From assembly GCF_021390435.2 (NCBI RefSeq), contig NZ_JAJVCN010000001.1:3720001-3784000 (forward strand): a stretch of DNA of 64,000 nucleotides. The letters run 5' to 3'. This document shows, piece after piece, positions 1 to 8,894 of this stretch. The position numbers and the translations under genes are program-made. Origin of the DNA: Kibdelosporangium philippinense. Its GTDB lineage: Bacteria; Actinomycetota; Actinomycetes; Mycobacteriales; Pseudonocardiaceae. The number at the start of each line of letters is the position of its first letter. The stretch's first letter is position 1. The notes beneath the pieces were generated by a model that saw only the letters and a program-made list of their open reading frames with translations, ran no database searches and was not told where the DNA came from.

Positions 1-961
1 GCCAGTTCGCGTGCTTTGACGTTGCCCCATACCGTTTCCATCGGGTTGAGGTCGGGGGCGTAGCCGGGCAACGGTTCCACGTGCAGCCAGTGTCGTTGGG
101 TGGTCAGCCATGCCTTCATGTCGTTCGATCGGTGGGCGGGCAGGCCGTCCCAGATCAGGGTGACTTTCTGGCCGTCGAGGTGCTCGTGCAGAGCGGTGAG
201 GAACTCGATCAGCGAGGCGGTGTTGTAGGCGCCTTCTTTGATGCCGAACACGAACACCGCCTCGCTGCGGTCGGGTCGGTAGGCCAGCGCGCCGGACATC
301 GACAGGCGTTTCCAGGAGAACCGGTGGGTCAGCACCGGGGTCTGGCCGCGTGGCGCCCAGGTGGCCCGGACTACGGGCAGCAGGGAGAATCCGGACTCGT
401 CCTGGAAGCAGATCCAGGCCCCTCGGCGCCGGGCGCTTTTTTTATGCGTGGCCACTCCTTTTTCACCCACCTGTCGATGGCCTCCTGGTCGCGTTCGGTG
501 GCGCGGCGGGCGGGACGCTGCCTGCTCCAGCCCAGCCGCTCGCGCAGGATCGTCCAGGTCTGGGTTTGCGAGTACCGCACCCCGGTGACCTTCTCGATCA
601 CCTTGGCCACCCGCGCCAGCGTCCACATGTCGGTCGGGAATCCGTTCGCCTTCGGCCCCTGCGCCAGCGCGCCTGCCACCGCGGCTACCTGCTCATCGGT
701 CAGCTTACGCAGCCGCCCGGCACGGCCAGCCCCGGCCAATGCCTGCCGTCCGCCGGTCGACCACGCCCGGTGCCACCGTGAAGCGGTCTGCGCCGAGACT
801 CCCAACTCCACCACCACATCGACCTGCCGCTTGCCGCGATCGAACATCTCCGCAGCCCGCATCCGGCGTTCCCGCAACGCCTCAAAATCACGGCGGGCAG
901 CTACTTTCTTGCCGCTCCGGGCTTTCCGACGCTGGCCGGCCGATCGTGACGGTTCTGGCAT
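1..961 (-). CDS. IS630-family transposase, read through a -1 frameshift; 3' end cut by window edge
   Basis: The first frame (start codon at 961) encodes the helix-turn-helix half of an IS630/Tc1-mariner transposase, with repeated HTH segments and the linker RERLGWSRQRP. After a run of seven A on the coding strand (437-443) the reading continues in the -1 frame as the DDE catalytic half: the first Asp in FQDESGFS, the second in LIWDGLPAHRS and the Glu in DLNPMETVWGNVK. Without the slip the protein ends about 20 residues later. A-run slippage is an established way for IS630 members to make the full transposase, so I read this as programmed rather than broken. Only the last few residues lie outside the window. 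No terminal repeat could be assigned. Confidence 0.85.
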
Positions 962-1294
962 ACCACGATTGTCCTACCAGGCAAGGCGAATCACCCGCAA
1001 CGACTCACCCTATTACCGAAAGATCTTTAAGTGCTCAGAAGTTTCTTGCTCTTCCAATCACCAGCATTCGCAGCGGCAGCCTCGACTCTGCTACGGGAGC
1101 TGATCGCCGACGGGCACCCGGCACGAAGCACATCGACTGGATCCCGGGGCAAGTGTCCGGCTGACCGACTGTGCGAACTCACCAAGCACTTGATGCTGAC
1201 GCTGCTAACGTCGCACACGTTTCAGCAGCCACATACGGCGAGCCAGGGCTGATACCAGGCCTGACTCGTGGTCTCCGCCAGTCGACCATGAGGG
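962..1294. other. Intergenic stretch without a supported gene
   Basis: This stretch lies between the IS630 transposase start and the Nudix gene. The short open frames in it have no recognisable domain. The outer end of the IS630 element should be here but I cannot place it. Confidence 0.5.
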
Positions 1295-1641
1295 ATGCGC
1301 AGGATGTCGAATAGCGCTGTCACGCCACGAATCGGAGCCCGTGTGTTGCTACTCGACGCGGACGACCGAATGCTGCTCATCCACGCCTTGGATCCGACCA
1401 ACCCCAGCCACCACTGGTGGGAACTGCCAGGCGGCGGCGTCGATGACGGTGAAAGCCTTCGCGAGGCGGCGTGCCGAGAGGTCGCTGAGGAAACCGGGAT
1501 CGTGTTGCGGGATGTGGGACGTGAGTTGTGGGTGCGGGAATCTCGTTTCCGGTACAAGGAACGGGATCACCATCGTATCGACCATGTCTTTCTCGGCCGG
1601 GTGTCCAGTGCCGCGCCACAGGTGGCACTGAAACCGACCGA
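1295..1641 (+). pseudogene. Nudix hydrolase, 5' part (gene cut by an IS5-type element)
   Basis: This part encodes the Nudix fold with the complete box GGGVDDGESLREAACREVAEETGI-like signature (G-x5-E-x7-REVAEETG), the metal-binding motif for hydrolysis of nucleoside diphosphates linked to other moieties. The start may be 1295 or 1304; the latter has an AGGG at good distance. The frame enters the IS at 1642 and stops within it. The missing C-terminus is found intact at 2528-2681, and joining the two after removing the IS and one target copy gives a 166-residue protein, a normal Nudix length. The substrate cannot be told. Confidence 0.85.
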
Positions 1642-2524
1642 GAGCGTTATTCATGAGGGTTACCAGCCGAGTCGATAGAACTCGAGCGATGTGATGATCC
1701 GGATGATGTTGGGGAGCTCGGAAAGGCGTCCTCGATAGCCGGTCGCAATCATCTTCCAGTTCTTGATATGCGCGATACATCGCTCGACGGCGGATCGAAG
1801 TGAGGAGATGAATTTATTGTTCACCTTGTCGCCAGCCGAGAGCTCGCCGCCCTTTGGCTTTTTGCGAGGCGTAATCGTGTGAGTGCCCTGATAGGCAGGG
1901 TCACCGATGACTGAGGTCTCGGCCAGAAGATCTTCCCAGTCACACTCGGCGAACGCTTTCCGGTCATGCATCGAGCCAGGCAGAGGGGCGGATATTCCCA
2001 GCAGGCCTCCCTCCGTATCGGCGGCGACCTGGATGTTCAGCCCCGCGCGGCGCCGCTTGCCGGAGAAGTTGTCTTCGTGACCAGCACGGTTGCCGGTCGG
2101 GACATCGGTTCCGTCGACCAGGACGAGCCGGCCGCGGATGGCCTCCTTGAGGTTTGGAATGTGCAGGCACAGGGCCTGCCCAATCAATGGGAGAATGCCT
2201 CGATAGATCCGCGATACGGTCGACTGACTGACGCCGAACAGATCGCCCACGGCCGCCTGGTTCAGATTCTGTCGGACGTACACCAAAGTGATCACGACAG
2301 CGCGATACAGTCCCACGGTCGGAGGCCACGCTTGGTTCTCATGGCATTGGATGATCTGCCAGATGCGCGCGACAAGCTCCTGGATCTGGTCAGCAGCAAG
2401 CCCTGTAGTAGACTGATAACGCAACGACCCCGCCTGTAAGTTGTCTTCTGCGAGAGGAAAACGATCTTACTTGCCTGGGGTCGTTGTCCTATTTTGAGGT
2501 GATCAAGTCGCCAGAATAACGCTC
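1642..2524 (-). mobile_element. IS5-type insertion sequence, complete, with 11-bp inverted repeats
   Basis: The element is bounded by perfect 11-bp inverted repeats, GAGCGTTATTC at 1642-1652 and its complement at 2514-2524. The bases CGA flank both sides (1639-1641 and 2525-2527), a 3-bp target duplication. It is 883 bp long, carries a single transposase gene on the minus strand, and is inserted inside a Nudix hydrolase gene. Sharp ends and an intact transposase suggest a recent insertion. Confidence 0.9.
1660..2424 (-). CDS. IS5-type transposase (DDE_Tnp_4 domain)
   Basis: This 254-residue protein has an N-terminal helix-turn-helix of the HARBI1/Tnp_4 type (FGVSQSTVSRIYRG) and a DDE domain with Asp in VDGTDVPTG, Asp in VIGDPAYQG and Glu in SAVERCIAHIKNWK. 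The length is full for the family and the gene fills the element between its inverted repeats. It moves its host element by cut and paste. No frameshift is seen. Confidence 0.9.
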   Translation of the reverse strand: MRYQSTTGLAADQIQELVARIWQIIQCHENQAWPPTVGLYRAVVITLVYVRQNLNQAAVGDLFGVSQSTVSRIYRGILPLIGQALCLHIPNLKEAIRGRLVLVDGTDVPTGNRAGHEDNFSGKRRRAGLNIQVAADTEGGLLGISAPLPGSMHDRKAFAECDWEDLLAETSVIGDPAYQGTHTITPRKKPKGGELSAGDKVNNKFISSLRSAVERCIAHIKNWKMIATGYRGRLSELPNIIRIITSLEFYRLGW

Positions 2525-2527
2525 CGA

Positions 2528-2681
2528 GAATGAGAAGGTCGGGCTGATTGAACGGCGCTGGTGGTCCGCTGAGAAGCTTCGGCTGTGCCGGGACAAGCTC
2601 CTGCCGGTCAATCTGCCCGACCTGTTCGACGACCTACTCGCGGACCGCTTCAGCGACACGCCATTGACCCTGACCAGTTGA
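2528..2681 (+). pseudogene. Nudix hydrolase, 3' part
   Basis: The reading frame that opens directly after the right-hand target copy continues the Nudix gene: it contains the typical C-terminal RRWWSAEKLR helix region and ends LTLTS at a TGA. Joining base 1641 to base 2528 keeps the frame exactly, which is the evidence that the two pieces were one gene. It has no start codon of its own. Confidence 0.85.
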
Positions 2682-3248
2682 TGGACGAGCAGTTCGCGCC
2701 AACGACATCACCCGCAGGCCGGGGCAGCTCAACGTTCGCCCCCGGGCTGGCAGATCACCGCCGCGAGACTCTTCTGGTTGGCCCGCAGTTCCTTGTCACG
2801 GACCGCCGGAAGCTGGCTTGAGTAAGCGGAGAAACCGATCAGGGTGTACGCAGCCGAACGTCGTTGACGAACACGTACGGAGCTTTCGCACCGGGCTGGA
2901 GCAGGGGGCACGTGGTCGCCCCCCTTTCGTGCGTGAACCAACCCACGATGTCGTCGAACGTGCGGATCGCGCGTTCCTGATCGGGCGCGCACGTGGCGTC
3001 GTGGGTGTCTTCCATTCGTCGGAGGTGCGGTACCTCTACAAAAGGAGACCAGTTCACCTGCCCACTCTTCGGCGAACAGCGGGCCGTGACGTACTCCCTG
3101 GTCCCCCCGATACCGTGTAGCCGACGGCCATGCTCAAGGGCTCGGCACCGGCACAGATGGCGTCAGTGAGAGACCAGCTCTACGCCTTCTGACCTGGTTG
3201 TAGGCGCATGTGTCGCGACCAGAACCGAACGAGTGAATAGGAGCGGGT
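2682..3248. other. Region with weak, possibly decayed coding remains
   Basis: The minus strand at 2839-3057 can encode 72 residues that look protein-like (segments DQERAIRTFDDIVGWF and GAKAPYVFVNDVRL), but an upstream extension seems to be in another frame and I recognise no family. It may be the 3' end of a lost gene. Nothing else is supported here. Confidence 0.3.
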
Positions 3249-3650
3249 ATGACCGACGATGTGGCCAGCCAAGTGATCAAGGCTGAGCAGGATCGGATCC
3301 AATGCCTCCTCGACGTGGATCGCGGCACCTACGACCGCTTGCACGCCGCGGAGTACCGGTTGTGCAACCCGACCGGCACCGTGTGGACGAAGGCCGAATA
3401 CCTGGATCTCCTCACCACCGGGCGGGTCGCCTACCGGGAACTGGGGCTGACCGGCGACGTGGACGCCATCGTCGGCACCGACGTCGTCGTCCTCCGCTAC
3501 CGGTGCGTTATCGAACTCACCGTCGACGGCGCGGACATCCCGCGGCACGAGGCCTGGCACACCGACGTCTACACCAATGCCAGCGGCACGTGGCGTTGTG
3601 TCTGGTCGCAAGCCACCGGCATCATGGACCTTCCGTTGACCGCACCCTGA
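3249..3650 (+). CDS. SnoaL/NTF2-like small protein
   Basis: This 133-residue protein starts at an ATG preceded by GGAGCGGGT. Its order of helices followed by strands (EQDRIQCLLDVDRGTYDRLHA, then WTKAEYLDLL, then VVVLRYRCVIEL and EAWHTDVYTNASGTWRCVWSQ) is that of nuclear-transport-factor-2-like proteins of the DUF4440/SnoaL type. Such folds serve as small enzymes or as binding proteins, so no reaction can be named. It stands alone between IS remains. Confidence 0.65.
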   Translation: MTDDVASQVIKAEQDRIQCLLDVDRGTYDRLHAAEYRLCNPTGTVWTKAEYLDLLTTGRVAYRELGLTGDVDAIVGTDVVVLRYRCVIELTVDGADIPRHEAWHTDVYTNASGTWRCVWSQATGIMDLPLTAP

Positions 3651-3809
3651 CCCAGCACGAGGAAGGCGCGGACCCGCCGGACTTGACGTTGTGACAAATG
3701 GCAGGAACCAGAAGCGTCCAGTGGTTAAGTGGCCTTGTGGGGGTAGTTTCGGGCAACCGGAGAAGACGGCCAGGCGGTGTCGCAGTTTACTCAGCGCATG
3801 CGTGGCGGC

Positions 3810-4290
3810 TATCCGCAGTGACGGCGGCACAGGATTTCGAGCTGCCCATCAATGGCCGGTTGCTTCTGGACGCACTGCATCTGGCCACCGAGCAGCGACA
3901 GCGACTGTTGTCGCTGGTGATCACCGCCGGACAGCGCGGCGACTCGCCTCAGTTTCAGGTGGTCCTGGGCCGCATCCGGGTCGCTCGGGCAGTGGGCAGG
4001 CCACGCACCCGGCCGGACCGGGTGCTGGCCGACAAGGCGTACGGCTCCCGGGTCAACCGTGAGTATCTACGTCGTCGGGGTATTCGGTGCACGATTCCGG
4101 ACAAGACAGATCAGGCACGGCACCGCAAGACCAAAGGACGGCCGGTGGCCGACCACCAGCCTTCGACCCGCAGCTCTACAAGCAGCGCCACGCCGTGGAG
4201 TGCGGGATCAACCGACTCAAACGCAACCGTGCAGTCGCGACAAGGTATGACGAGCTCGCCGTCCGCTACGGCCGCCCAAGTTTTCTATGT
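3810..4290 (+). pseudogene. IS5-family transposase remnant, frameshifted
   Basis: Two frames together give the C-terminal half of an IS5-type transposase: RLLSLVITAGQRGDSPQFQ and RPRTRPDRVLADKAYGSR in one frame up to about 4140, then GGRPPAFDPQLYKQRHAVE and CGINRLKRNRAVATRYDEL in another. The N-terminus with the first catalytic Asp is missing. The frame change and the missing half make it a dead relic. Confidence 0.8.
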
Positions 4291-4485
4291 CCTCGATCGG
4301 CCAGCATCGTGCCAACCACGGCACACGCCGAACAAGCAGCTCGGTGGACGATCAATCGCTTGCCACAACCACTGGGGGCTACCGCAGGTTACGTGATCAA
4401 CTTCGTGCCGCATGATCACGAGTTCCGAGATCCCGGAAAGATGATGCAGTGTCTCGCGACTTTACGGCGAACGCAGCCGGGTCGC

Positions 4486-5330
4486 CTACGCGCCGTCGAT
4501 CAACTGCCGCAGCTGCGGCCATCCTCCAGGCACCGCGTTAATGGCATGCACAAGGGCGCCGGCTGTCCGCTGGATGACGTCGTCGTCGAGCCTGGCGCGG
4601 ACTGCTGCGATGGCTTCGGCTTGACGGAGAGGTTCGTCCGACGAGACCGCCGCTCCCCGCGTGGCGTATGCGAGCGCGACCATGTGCTGTCCGATCAGTT
4701 GCCTCGCACGGGTGAGCAAGGCGTCCGGATGTTCGACGAGCGAACCGCGATCCACACCGGCGATCTCAGACGCGACCTCGACAGCGCGGTTCTGGTCGCG
4801 TGCCTTGAGTTCCGCTCGGCTCGACCACGAATGTCCACAGTGGCCGTGCGATGGCCACAGCGAGCGCAAGGTGCCGCGGGTATGCCATCGACTCCAGTAC
4901 GAGCGCTTCTTCGATGGTCAACTCCTCATCGAACTCGATCCCGCCGAACCGCGCGACAGCGCTGTCCAAATCCGTGCTTACCGCGGTGACGCATAGCGCC
5001 TCGGCCGGCACGGCCACGTGCCGGGACCGTTGACCTCCAACCAACGCTGCCACTCGTATCCCTTGAGCATGGCGCTGGGCAGCCCACGGCTGCGCTTGAC
5101 CTCAATGGCGGATTCCAGTAGTGCCAAGGCATCGGGGGTGCGCACGTCCATCCCCGCCAGTTCGACGACGAGGCAGCTCGCCGGTAGGTCGCGAAGCCAC
5201 CAGCGTCGTCGGCGATGAACCCGTCCCGGTCCTCGCTTGCTTACTCGCGAAACGGTGCGATGCACTCCGAATACACCCGGGTCGAGTCCACACCCGACCC
5301 GTGCACGTCATATTCGAACCGGCCAAGCAA
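4486..5330 (-). pseudogene. Unrecognised gene broken by several frameshifts
   Basis: Protein-like pieces follow each other on the minus strand in different frames: LLGRFEYDVHGSGVDSTRVY near 5300, LPASCLVVELAGMDVRTPDA near 5190, DSAVARFGGIEFDEELTIEE near 4940 and DVIQRTAGALVHAINAVPGG near 4540. They would sum to roughly 280 residues. Stops and frame changes separate them. I do not recognise the family. The upstream end lies directly at the left end of the first IS1380 element, so insertion may have removed its promoter. Confidence 0.5.
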
Positions 5331-5383
5331 CTCTAAGCCTGAATCCACTGATGAGTGGGTGTTCGGGGCGGCGTGTTACAAGT

Positions 5384-5456
5384 GAAAGTGCCTTCTGACC
5401 TGTGATAATACGAGTTACTGAGGCTCGATTATCACCCGGGGATGGAAGGCACTTTC
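5384..5456 (+). promoter_or_regulatory. Hairpin that covers the transposase ribosome-binding site (IS A)
   Basis: GAAAGTGCCTTC at 5384-5395 is the exact complement of GAAGGCACTTTC at 5445-5456, and inner arms GTGATAAT and ATTATCAC extend the stem. The right arm contains the GGAAGG Shine-Dalgarno sequence two bases before the GTG start. RNA read in from outside would fold and hide the site; this is inference from the fold. Confidence 0.7.
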
Positions 5457-5457
5457 A

Positions 5458-6846
5458 GTGAAATTATCGCACAGGTGGTCGCGGGCGGCGGTGCGGTTCG
5501 ATGAGGAGAATCTCGTGTCCTGCGCCGGGATCGTGCCGGTGATGGCGCTGGCCGAGCGGGCGGGCATGTCGGAACTGGTAGCGCAGAAGGTAGAGATCAC
5601 GAACGCTCCGATCCCGTCGACTGGGGCCAGCCCGGCAGGCAAGGTCGCCTCGATCGTCGCGGGGATGCTCGCGGGCGCGGACTGTATCGATGACCTGGAC
5701 GTGATCCGCCACGGCGGGATGAAACGTCTGTTCACCGGGGTGTACGCGCCCTCGACGCTGGGATCGTTTCTGCGCTCGTTCACCCACGGCCATGCGCTGC
5801 AACTGGCCGCGGTGCTGCGCGCGATGCTGGTGTCGCTGGCGGCGAAGACCCCGGTGCTGGCCGGGGCGGATCAGATGACCTTTGTGGACATCGACTCGCT
5901 GCTGCGCCGCGTGTACGGCACCCAGAAACGAGGTGCGCGGTTCGGGCCGGCCAAAGTCGGTGGCTACCAATTGTTGCTGCGAGGGCTCTCGCCGCTGGTG
6001 GTCACGATCTCCACCCGGCTGGCCGCACCCCTCGTCGCCGCGATCCGTCTGCGGGCAGGCAACGCCGGTTCCGCGCGGGGCGCGGCGAGGTTACTGACCC
6101 AAGCCCTGAACACTGCGAAAGCCGCCGGGGCACGCGCGGGACGGATCCTGGTCCGCGGCGATTCCGCCTACTACGCCGGCACAGTGGTCAGTGCCGCACG
6201 CCGCGCCGGGGCGATGTTCTCGATCACCGTGGCGACCAACCCGTCAATCCAGGCCGCCATCACGGCGATCGCCGAGGACGCGTGGGTCGCGGTGCGCTAC
6301 CCGGGTTCGGTGGAAGATCCCGATACCGGCGAGCTGATCTCTGACGCCGAGGTCGCCGAGACCGGCTATACCGCCTTCGCCGGAACCCGCCACGTCATCA
6401 CCGCCCGGCTGGTGGTACGCCGGGTGAAGGACAAGAACTCCGAGAACGCCCTGTTCCCGATCTGGCGTTACCACGCGTTCTTCACCAACACCGAACTATC
6501 CACAGTAGACGCTGATCTCGCCCACCGGCAGCACGCGATCGTCGAAACGACCTTCGCCGACCTCATCGACGGCCCGCTGGCGCATCTGCCATCGGGGCAG
6601 TTCGACGCCAACGCCGCGTGGGTCGTCTGCACCGCCCTCGCCCACAACCTGCTGCGCGCCGCAGGCAGCCTCACCAGCACCTTCCACGCCAAAGCCCGCG
6701 GCGCGACACTGCGCAAACACCTCGTCTGCGTCCCAGCCCGCCTTGCCCGCCCTCAAGGCCGCCCGGTCCTGCACCTACCCGAGCACTGGCCCTGGGCCGA
6801 GGCTTTCACCACCCTGCACACCGCCGCCAGCCCACCCGCCGCCTGA
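5458..6846 (+). CDS. IS1380-family transposase (IS A)
   Basis: The 462-residue protein starts at GTG 5458 and has the IS1380-type DDE layout: Asp in TFVDIDSLL, Asp in ILVRGDSAYY and Glu in HAIVETTFADL, with the long insertion domain between the second Asp and the Glu. The length and the position inside intact ends suggest it is functional. It shares only family-level resemblance with the second IS1380 transposase of the window, so the two elements arrived separately. Confidence 0.92.
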   Translation: MKLSHRWSRAAVRFDEENLVSCAGIVPVMALAERAGMSELVAQKVEITNAPIPSTGASPAGKVASIVAGMLAGADCIDDLDVIRHGGMKRLFTGVYAPSTLGSFLRSFTHGHALQLAAVLRAMLVSLAAKTPVLAGADQMTFVDIDSLLRRVYGTQKRGARFGPAKVGGYQLLLRGLSPLVVTISTRLAAPLVAAIRLRAGNAGSARGAARLLTQALNTAKAAGARAGRILVRGDSAYYAGTVVSAARRAGAMFSITVATNPSIQAAITAIAEDAWVAVRYPGSVEDPDTGELISDAEVAETGYTAFAGTRHVITARLVVRRVKDKNSENALFPIWRYHAFFTNTELSTVDADLAHRQHAIVETTFADLIDGPLAHLPSGQFDANAAWVVCTALAHNLLRAAGSLTSTFHAKARGATLRKHLVCVPARLARPQGRPVLHLPEHWPWAEAFTTLHTAASPPAA

Positions 6847-7064
6847 CCTTTTCTTCACCACCCGCCCGCCAGGGCCCGACCGGAGACCTCCCGTGGACAC
6901 GCTGGACAAGCCAGCCGTTTCACCATGCCCACCACCAAAACCCAAGATCCACACATGACCAGAACACCCCGGAAGATCAACACAAGGTCTATCGGTGGAT
7001 TCAGGCTAAGCGCCCGGCCATGTCTGCCGGGAACCATGTGACCGGCGCTTGCGACCGAACCAGC

Positions 7065-7283
7065 TCATGACCGGACCGCTTTCGCCACGCCCCATACCAG
7101 CAGCGTGACCGGCCAGAACACCGAACACACCGTGGCCTTGACGAACCAGATCGGCCCTACGCCGCCTTCGCCGAATATCGCGATCCGCCGATGATGACGA
7201 ATTCCCCGTCGGCGACGCATGACAACTGTCATCACGAAGATCCCCACGACGTAGCCGAGTCCGAGTACCGTTGTCGGATCCAT
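7065..7283 (-). CDS. Small membrane protein, 72 residues, unknown function
   Basis: The start at 7283 (MDPTTVLGLGYVVGIF) is preferred over upstream codons because AAAGAGGG stands just before it. Two hydrophobic segments, about residues 5-21 and 48-67, flank a basic loop RRRRGIRHHRR. It would be an integral membrane protein with a positively charged loop. It is divergent from the short partner gene of the CHAT system and may share its promoter region. I do not recognise the family. Confidence 0.55.
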   Translation of the reverse strand: MDPTTVLGLGYVVGIFVMTVVMRRRRGIRHHRRIAIFGEGGVGPIWFVKATVCSVFWPVTLLVWGVAKAVRS

Positions 7284-7416
7284 GAAGCCCTCTTTCGGCG
7301 GTTTGTTGAATAAGGACCGCAGGGTGCTCAGCACATCGCAAGGCGACTGAAGCCCGTTACAACGGAACATGCTGTAACGAACTGAACGATTCATCAGATG
7401 AGAACCGGAGATACGA

Positions 7417-7932
7417 GTGCGAGAGAACAGAGGTCAGCCGGTGACCGAGGAAGAAACTCAGCAGATCGTCCAAGTGCACGATGAACAGGACAAACAGTTG
7501 CTGGTCGACCTGGCCGGCGAATGTGGCGCTCGCGTCAAGGATGTGCATGTACGCACGTTGGACCTAGTAACGTTTGTTGAAATCATCGGCGGTGTGACTG
7601 TTCTGAGACTGATCATTGAGCGATGGCAGGACCGACGGCAAGGCGGACAGGTCATCGACCTGCGAGCAGACGCGAAGAAAATTGTTTACCGCGACCGCGG
7701 TCTGTTGTTCGGATATGTACTGATGATGCTTGCTGACGGTCGCGTCGAGGTTCAGGTAAATGATCGAGATCGGCTCAGTGAGATCGTGGACCGGTTGGTG
7801 GCGGCATTCTCGAAGAGCGACGCAGGCACTACTGTCGACAAAGCGGTCCCGATCGTGCAGGCCCTTGTAGGTCGAGACGCGCAGGTGCGAATCGAGCCCA
7901 GTGATCCCACTGCTGAAAACGCCAACTCGTAA
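7417..7932 (+). CDS. 171-residue partner protein upstream of the TPR-CHAT gene
   Basis: The GTG start at 7417 has GGAG nine bases upstream; GTG 7441 is an alternative. The protein has a charged helical N-terminus, a middle segment LDLVTFVEIIGGVTVLRLII that is hydrophobic but short for a membrane span, then RRQGGQVIDLRADAKKIVYR and a C-terminal helix. Its TAA stop shares one base with the ATG of the CHAT gene (TAATG), so the two were translationally coupled. The pattern (hydrophobic helix, RRxGGxVIDLR, beta-rich part) resembles the small 'effector-associated constant component' (EACC1) proteins described beside actinobacterial CHAT/caspase conflict systems; that match is by eye and needs a profile search. 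Confidence 0.7.
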   Translation: MRENRGQPVTEEETQQIVQVHDEQDKQLLVDLAGECGARVKDVHVRTLDLVTFVEIIGGVTVLRLIIERWQDRRQGGQVIDLRADAKKIVYRDRGLLFGYVLMMLADGRVEVQVNDRDRLSEIVDRLVAAFSKSDAGTTVDKAVPIVQALVGRDAQVRIEPSDPTAENANS

Positions 7933-8795
7933 TGAAATACCCCCACATCGACCCCGTGGGCGACGCCCACGCGGGTTTCGGCTGGCAACTGGCAGGCTCC
8001 GACCTTCCCGCGGCGGCGAACGTGCTTGCCCACGAGCGAAACGACGTGCTCGCCATCGTGCGGTTCGTCGAAGTGCTGAGGCGTCAGGGAAAGAGCACCG
8101 AAGGCCGTGCTCTGCTCCGCGCGCTTCAGCCCGTCGGTGGTGATGTGCCGCTAGTCGCTTTGGCAATCGGCAACAGTTACTGGACACAAGGCAATGCGGC
8201 CGACGCCGTTGAGTCCTATGAGGCCGCTCTGGTCGGGTACACCTCGTTGGCGGACGCGGATGGGGTGTTCGCCGCGAAGATCGGGCTGGCTCGATGCGCG
8301 CGGATGAACTACGACAAGTCCCGCCGACAAGTCCTCGAGGACGCCATCGAGGCCGGCTCCCGTAGTAAGGACGCCTACCTTCTGGCAGACCTCGACCGGG
8401 AACACGCGGGCTGGGATCTGCTACGGGGTTCGCACGAGACTGCACTCGAACTCGCTAACCGGGCCGCCGCAGTCCACCGCGAGGTCGGCGACCGCTATCT
8501 CCTAGGCCTCGCTGAGATCCTGTGTGCCCGGGCGTTGAACGCGACCGGCGACCGGTCCGCCGCCATTGAACTGACGCGCAACCAGATCGACCGCGCGATC
8601 GACATCGGGTCCGACGAGCTCAAAATGGTCGGTGTCGTCTACCTCGCCCAGTTCATTCAGCGTGGCGTCGTGGTCGGCACACCCGAGTGGGCCAACGCCA
8701 AGGACATCATCAACGAGGCGCTGGAAGCTGCGGACGATCCGTTCACTCAAGCCGAGCTGATCCTGCCGTTAGCCCAGGTCTTTCATGTGGTGTGA
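7932..8795 (+). pseudogene. TPR-CHAT protease gene, 5' part (split by IS1380 B)
   Basis: The authentic part reads from ATG 7932 to about base 8772 and encodes tandem helical hairpins of the tetratricopeptide type (GNSYWTQGNAADAVESYEAA, TALELANRAAAVHREVGDRY). After 8773 the frame runs into the IS and stops at 8795. The authentic frame resumes at 10440. Joined, the gene is 947 residues: TPR repeats followed by a CHAT domain. The piece alone would be a TPR protein without catalytic domain. Confidence 0.85.
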
Positions 8796-8820
8796 CGCAG
8801 ATCGTGTCCTTGAATGCGCG

Positions 8821-8890
8821 AAAGTGCCTGTCCTGTAAGGGAAACTACGGATTGTCTAGGTCTGTAGTGGTCCTCACGGGAAGGCACTTT
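8821..8890 (+). promoter_or_regulatory. Hairpin before the transposase start (IS B)
   Basis: AAAGTGCCT at 8821-8829 pairs with AGGCACTTT at 8882-8890, which overlaps the GGAAGG ribosome-binding site. IS A has the same arm sequences at the same place although the rest of the leader differs. Confidence 0.65.
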
Positions 8891-8894
8891 GCGG

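Larger units (their letters stand above)
5338..7005 (+). mobile_element. IS1380-type insertion sequence A, complete
   Basis: The ends carry imperfect inverted repeats beginning CCTGAATCCAC (5338 on the left; the complement ends at 7005), and CTAAG is repeated directly outside both ends (5333-5337 and 7006-7010), a 5-bp target duplication. The length of 1668 bp fits IS1380 elements. It carries one transposase gene with a strong hairpin before the start codon. Confidence 0.88.
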
